Assembly: GCA_028456385.1 (NCBI GenBank)
Contig: JALNQF010000178.1
Location: forward strand, 1-64,000
Direction of reading: 5' to 3'
Origin: Ophiosphaerella korrae
Lineage: Eukaryota > Ascomycota > Dothideomycetes > Pleosporales > Phaeosphaeriaceae
DNA: 64,000 nt
The translations under genes were made by a program, and so were the position numbers. This document shows positions 61,957 to 64,000 of this stretch, piece after piece; within the stretch, counting starts at the first letter, position 1, and the number at the start of each line of letters is the position of its first letter. A model generated the notes under the pieces. The model saw only the letters and a program-made list of their open reading frames with translations. It did no database searches and was not told the DNA's origin.

Positions 61957-64000
61957 ATGCAGTCTCCAACAACGTACACATACACGGGAAATCGAGCAGA
62001 TGACGACTTGAAGAACGTTTACGGCAACGTCTGTGGTGACGTGCATGTACCGGAGAGATTTAGCGGGATTAATAAATGCATCCAAGAACTGCGAGTCACA
62101 GATCCTCACTACGACCGGGCCAGGATCGAAGCCGACAAGGACAGGCTACGCAAAGACTGCTATTTCTAGATTTTGAATGACAGCAACTATCAGCGATGGA
62201 GGACACACAGTGACTCGAGGCTGCTGTGGATTAAGGGAGGTCCGGGCAAGGGCAAGACGATGATGTTAATGGGGGTTGCTGAGCTGTCACAAGAAATCCG
62301 GGCTGAGCGATCTAGTAGAAGTGTGGGCCGAGTCGACGTCCACACTTGTAGCTTACTTCTTCTGCCAGATCACGCGGCCAGAACTCAACAACACGGTGTC
62401 TGTCCTTCGTGGACTTGTATACATGCTCATCACGTAAAGAAAGCAACTCAAGCGATATGTTCAAAACCGATACAAGGCAGCAGCTCGCAAGCTGTTCGAA
62501 GGACCAAATTCCATCTACGCGTTGAAAGAAATACTTTCTGACATGCTCAACGACGCCTCTTTGTCCATGACTTACCTTTTAGTTGACGGATTGGATGAGT
62601 GCGCCACAGATATGTGTAATCTTCTGCAGGTTATAACCGATGACAGACTTGTCCAACAGTCGAGGGTCAAGTGGCTAGTCGCGAGCCGTCATTCACCAGA
62701 GATTGAGCAATATCTATGCCCTAGCATAGCGGGCATCACGGTTAGCCTTGATGTCAATACTAGTCCAATATCGAAAGCCGTAGCAACATTTGCCGATATA
62801 AAGGTGCAGTGACTAGCGGCTATGCAGAAATACGACAATGAGACAAAAGCAGAAGTTCTATGGCTACTCCAAGATAAGGCAGAGGGCACATTTCTGTGGG
62901 TGCCTTTGGTGTGCAAGGAGTTGGAGAGCATTGATCGATATCGTACTCGAGAGGTATTGCGAGAAATGCCGCCTGGGCTCGACCCGCTGTACGCGCGCAT
63001 GGTTGGACAGATCTTGAAACAGAAAACTGCACAAACAGCACAATTTCGCAGAGATATAATCCAGGCTGTCATAATCGCTTATCGGCCATTGAAGCTGAAT
63101 GAGGTGGCTGCAGTTGTAGGTCTACCCAAAACCCATATTCGGGACATGCAAGACGTTATTGATCTTATCGGCTGCTGTGGCTCATTTCTCGCAATTTGTA
63201 ACAACACTTTATTTTTCATTCATTTGCCAGCTAAGGACTATTTTGCAGCTGGTAGAGGCCAAGACTTGCTAAGTGGAACAATAATCGAGAAACATGGACG
63301 AACGACCCATCGCCTACTAGATGAATGTATAGCATGTTGAGAAGAGACATATGCAACTTACAGAATCCAGAGACATCCATAGATGACGCAGTGGATTGTG
63401 TTGAGCATAGCGATCTTCCTCAGATTGCATATGCATGCGAGTACTGGTTTCATCATCTTTGAGATACGTGTGAAAGAAGAGTCTGAAAGTATCGTATCCG
63501 ACAATGGCAAAGTCCACAACTTCCTATAGAAGCATTTTAATCACTGGCTGGAAGCAATGAGCTTATTGCAGAAGATTCCCGAGACATTCGTGTGTTCTGG
63601 GGTTTGCAAGCAATGATATCATGTGTAAGTAGGAAACTCATGATAGGTCAACGTGGCGACTAAATCAATCCAGCGCAGTAACTGCGTCATACTATGCGAA
63701 TGGGTAAGGGATGCACTGTTGCTCGTAGCAAGCGAGTATGCCATGATACAGTACACGCCTTTGCAGGTGTATGCTGGTGTACTCCTTGGACCAGAGCAGA
63801 ACTCCGTCCGGCAAAAACTTTTTCTGTCAATGCTGGAGGAAGTAAAAGGTCCTGTACACCTTCGACAACCACCGTGTGCACAAACCCTTGAAGTCTCGCC
63901 AGCAGGAGATCACCTTGTATCGGTTTCCGTAGATCAGGCCCTGAAGGTGTGGACTATGAAGACTGGGCAACTGCTGCTCCATCTCAATGGTCGTCGAAAA
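61957..64000 (+). pseudogene. NACHT-WD40 NLR with N-terminal HRAM motif, broken, runs off the window
   Basis: The preferred start is ATG 61957, because it puts the amyloid motif YTGNRADDDLKNVYGN at residues 9-24, the position seen in NWD2-type NLRs. Order: motif; linker with VTDPHYDRARIE; Walker A GGPGKGKT (62236-62259); Walker B LLVDGLDEC (about 62576-62602); winged-helix-like region with LPPGLDPLYARM-type wording near 62965; degenerate EYWFHHL region; and the first WD40 unit (VSVDQALKVWTMKTG) from about 63893 to the window edge. Breaks are TAG 62167-62169, a frame change between about 62300 and 62345, TAA 62435-62437, TGA 62810-62812, a frame change near 63330, TGA 63460-63462, another frame change, then TAG 63527-63529. 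Several stops fit C-to-T or G-to-A changes, but the DNA is not AT-rich like the RIP block. Probably non-functional as sensor. Confidence 0.75.

Overview
The window is nuclear DNA of a filamentous ascomycete, most likely a pleosporalean Dothideomycete (inferred from gene content and architecture, not from a search). It has two sharply different compartments. Bases 1 to about 33,290 are extremely AT-rich. CpA and TpG are almost absent, TpA is in large excess, and many CpG sites survive. This is the signature of repeat-induced point mutation (RIP) acting on repeated DNA. Bases from about 33,300 to 64,000 are ordinary, intron-bearing, GC-balanced gene space.

The AT-rich block is a stack of RIP-killed Ty3/gypsy chromovirus copies in both orientations. 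Eight LTRs of about 430 bp can be placed. One copy (5145-12176) is structurally complete, has a perfect 5-bp target duplication (TTCTT), and sits inside an older opposite-strand copy; a second copy near 16,745 preserves the unoccupied site. Two opposite-strand internal regions lack gag and are truncated at the same place, which suggests a duplicated, shared-LTR tandem. At its right edge the block contains a pogo-type DNA transposase that is RIP-mutated over most of its length but normal over its first ~50 codons.

The gene-rich part holds: a multi-frame relic of a large fungal hypothetical protein (34972-37139); an 833-aa Zn2Cys6 regulator (39182-41732); a C-terminally anchored sulfotransferase-like protein whose P-loop needs a 7-nt microexon (44281-45201); a broken membrane-protein gene (46617-48175); an aldo-keto reductase (48643-49771); a four-unit polyubiquitin (50506-51528); a truncated NTF2-like gene abutting a 2H phosphoesterase (52482-53383); GDP-mannose pyrophosphorylase (54420-55628); a small ORF with one internal stop (55926-56513); a beta-carbonic anhydrase (57560-58510); and weak hypothetical exons (59420-60515).

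The most interesting system is at the right end. A 266-aa protein (60735-61636, minus) has a helical N-terminal domain of HeLo-like type. At its C-terminus are two copies of a motif that I read as a HET-s-related amyloid motif. It is transcribed divergently from a NACHT-WD40 NLR (61957 to beyond the window, plus) whose first ~25 residues carry a third copy of the same motif. This is the architecture of a fungal NLR/amyloid-effector programmed-cell-death pair (compare NWD2/HET-S and HELLF of Podospora, HELLP of Chaetomium). In this genome the effector is open while the NLR has several stops and frameshifts.

Housekeeping genes (ubiquitin, GDP-mannose synthesis, carbonic anhydrase) show no sign of belonging to one pathway. 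There is no biosynthetic cluster, and I saw no tRNA, rRNA or CRISPR.
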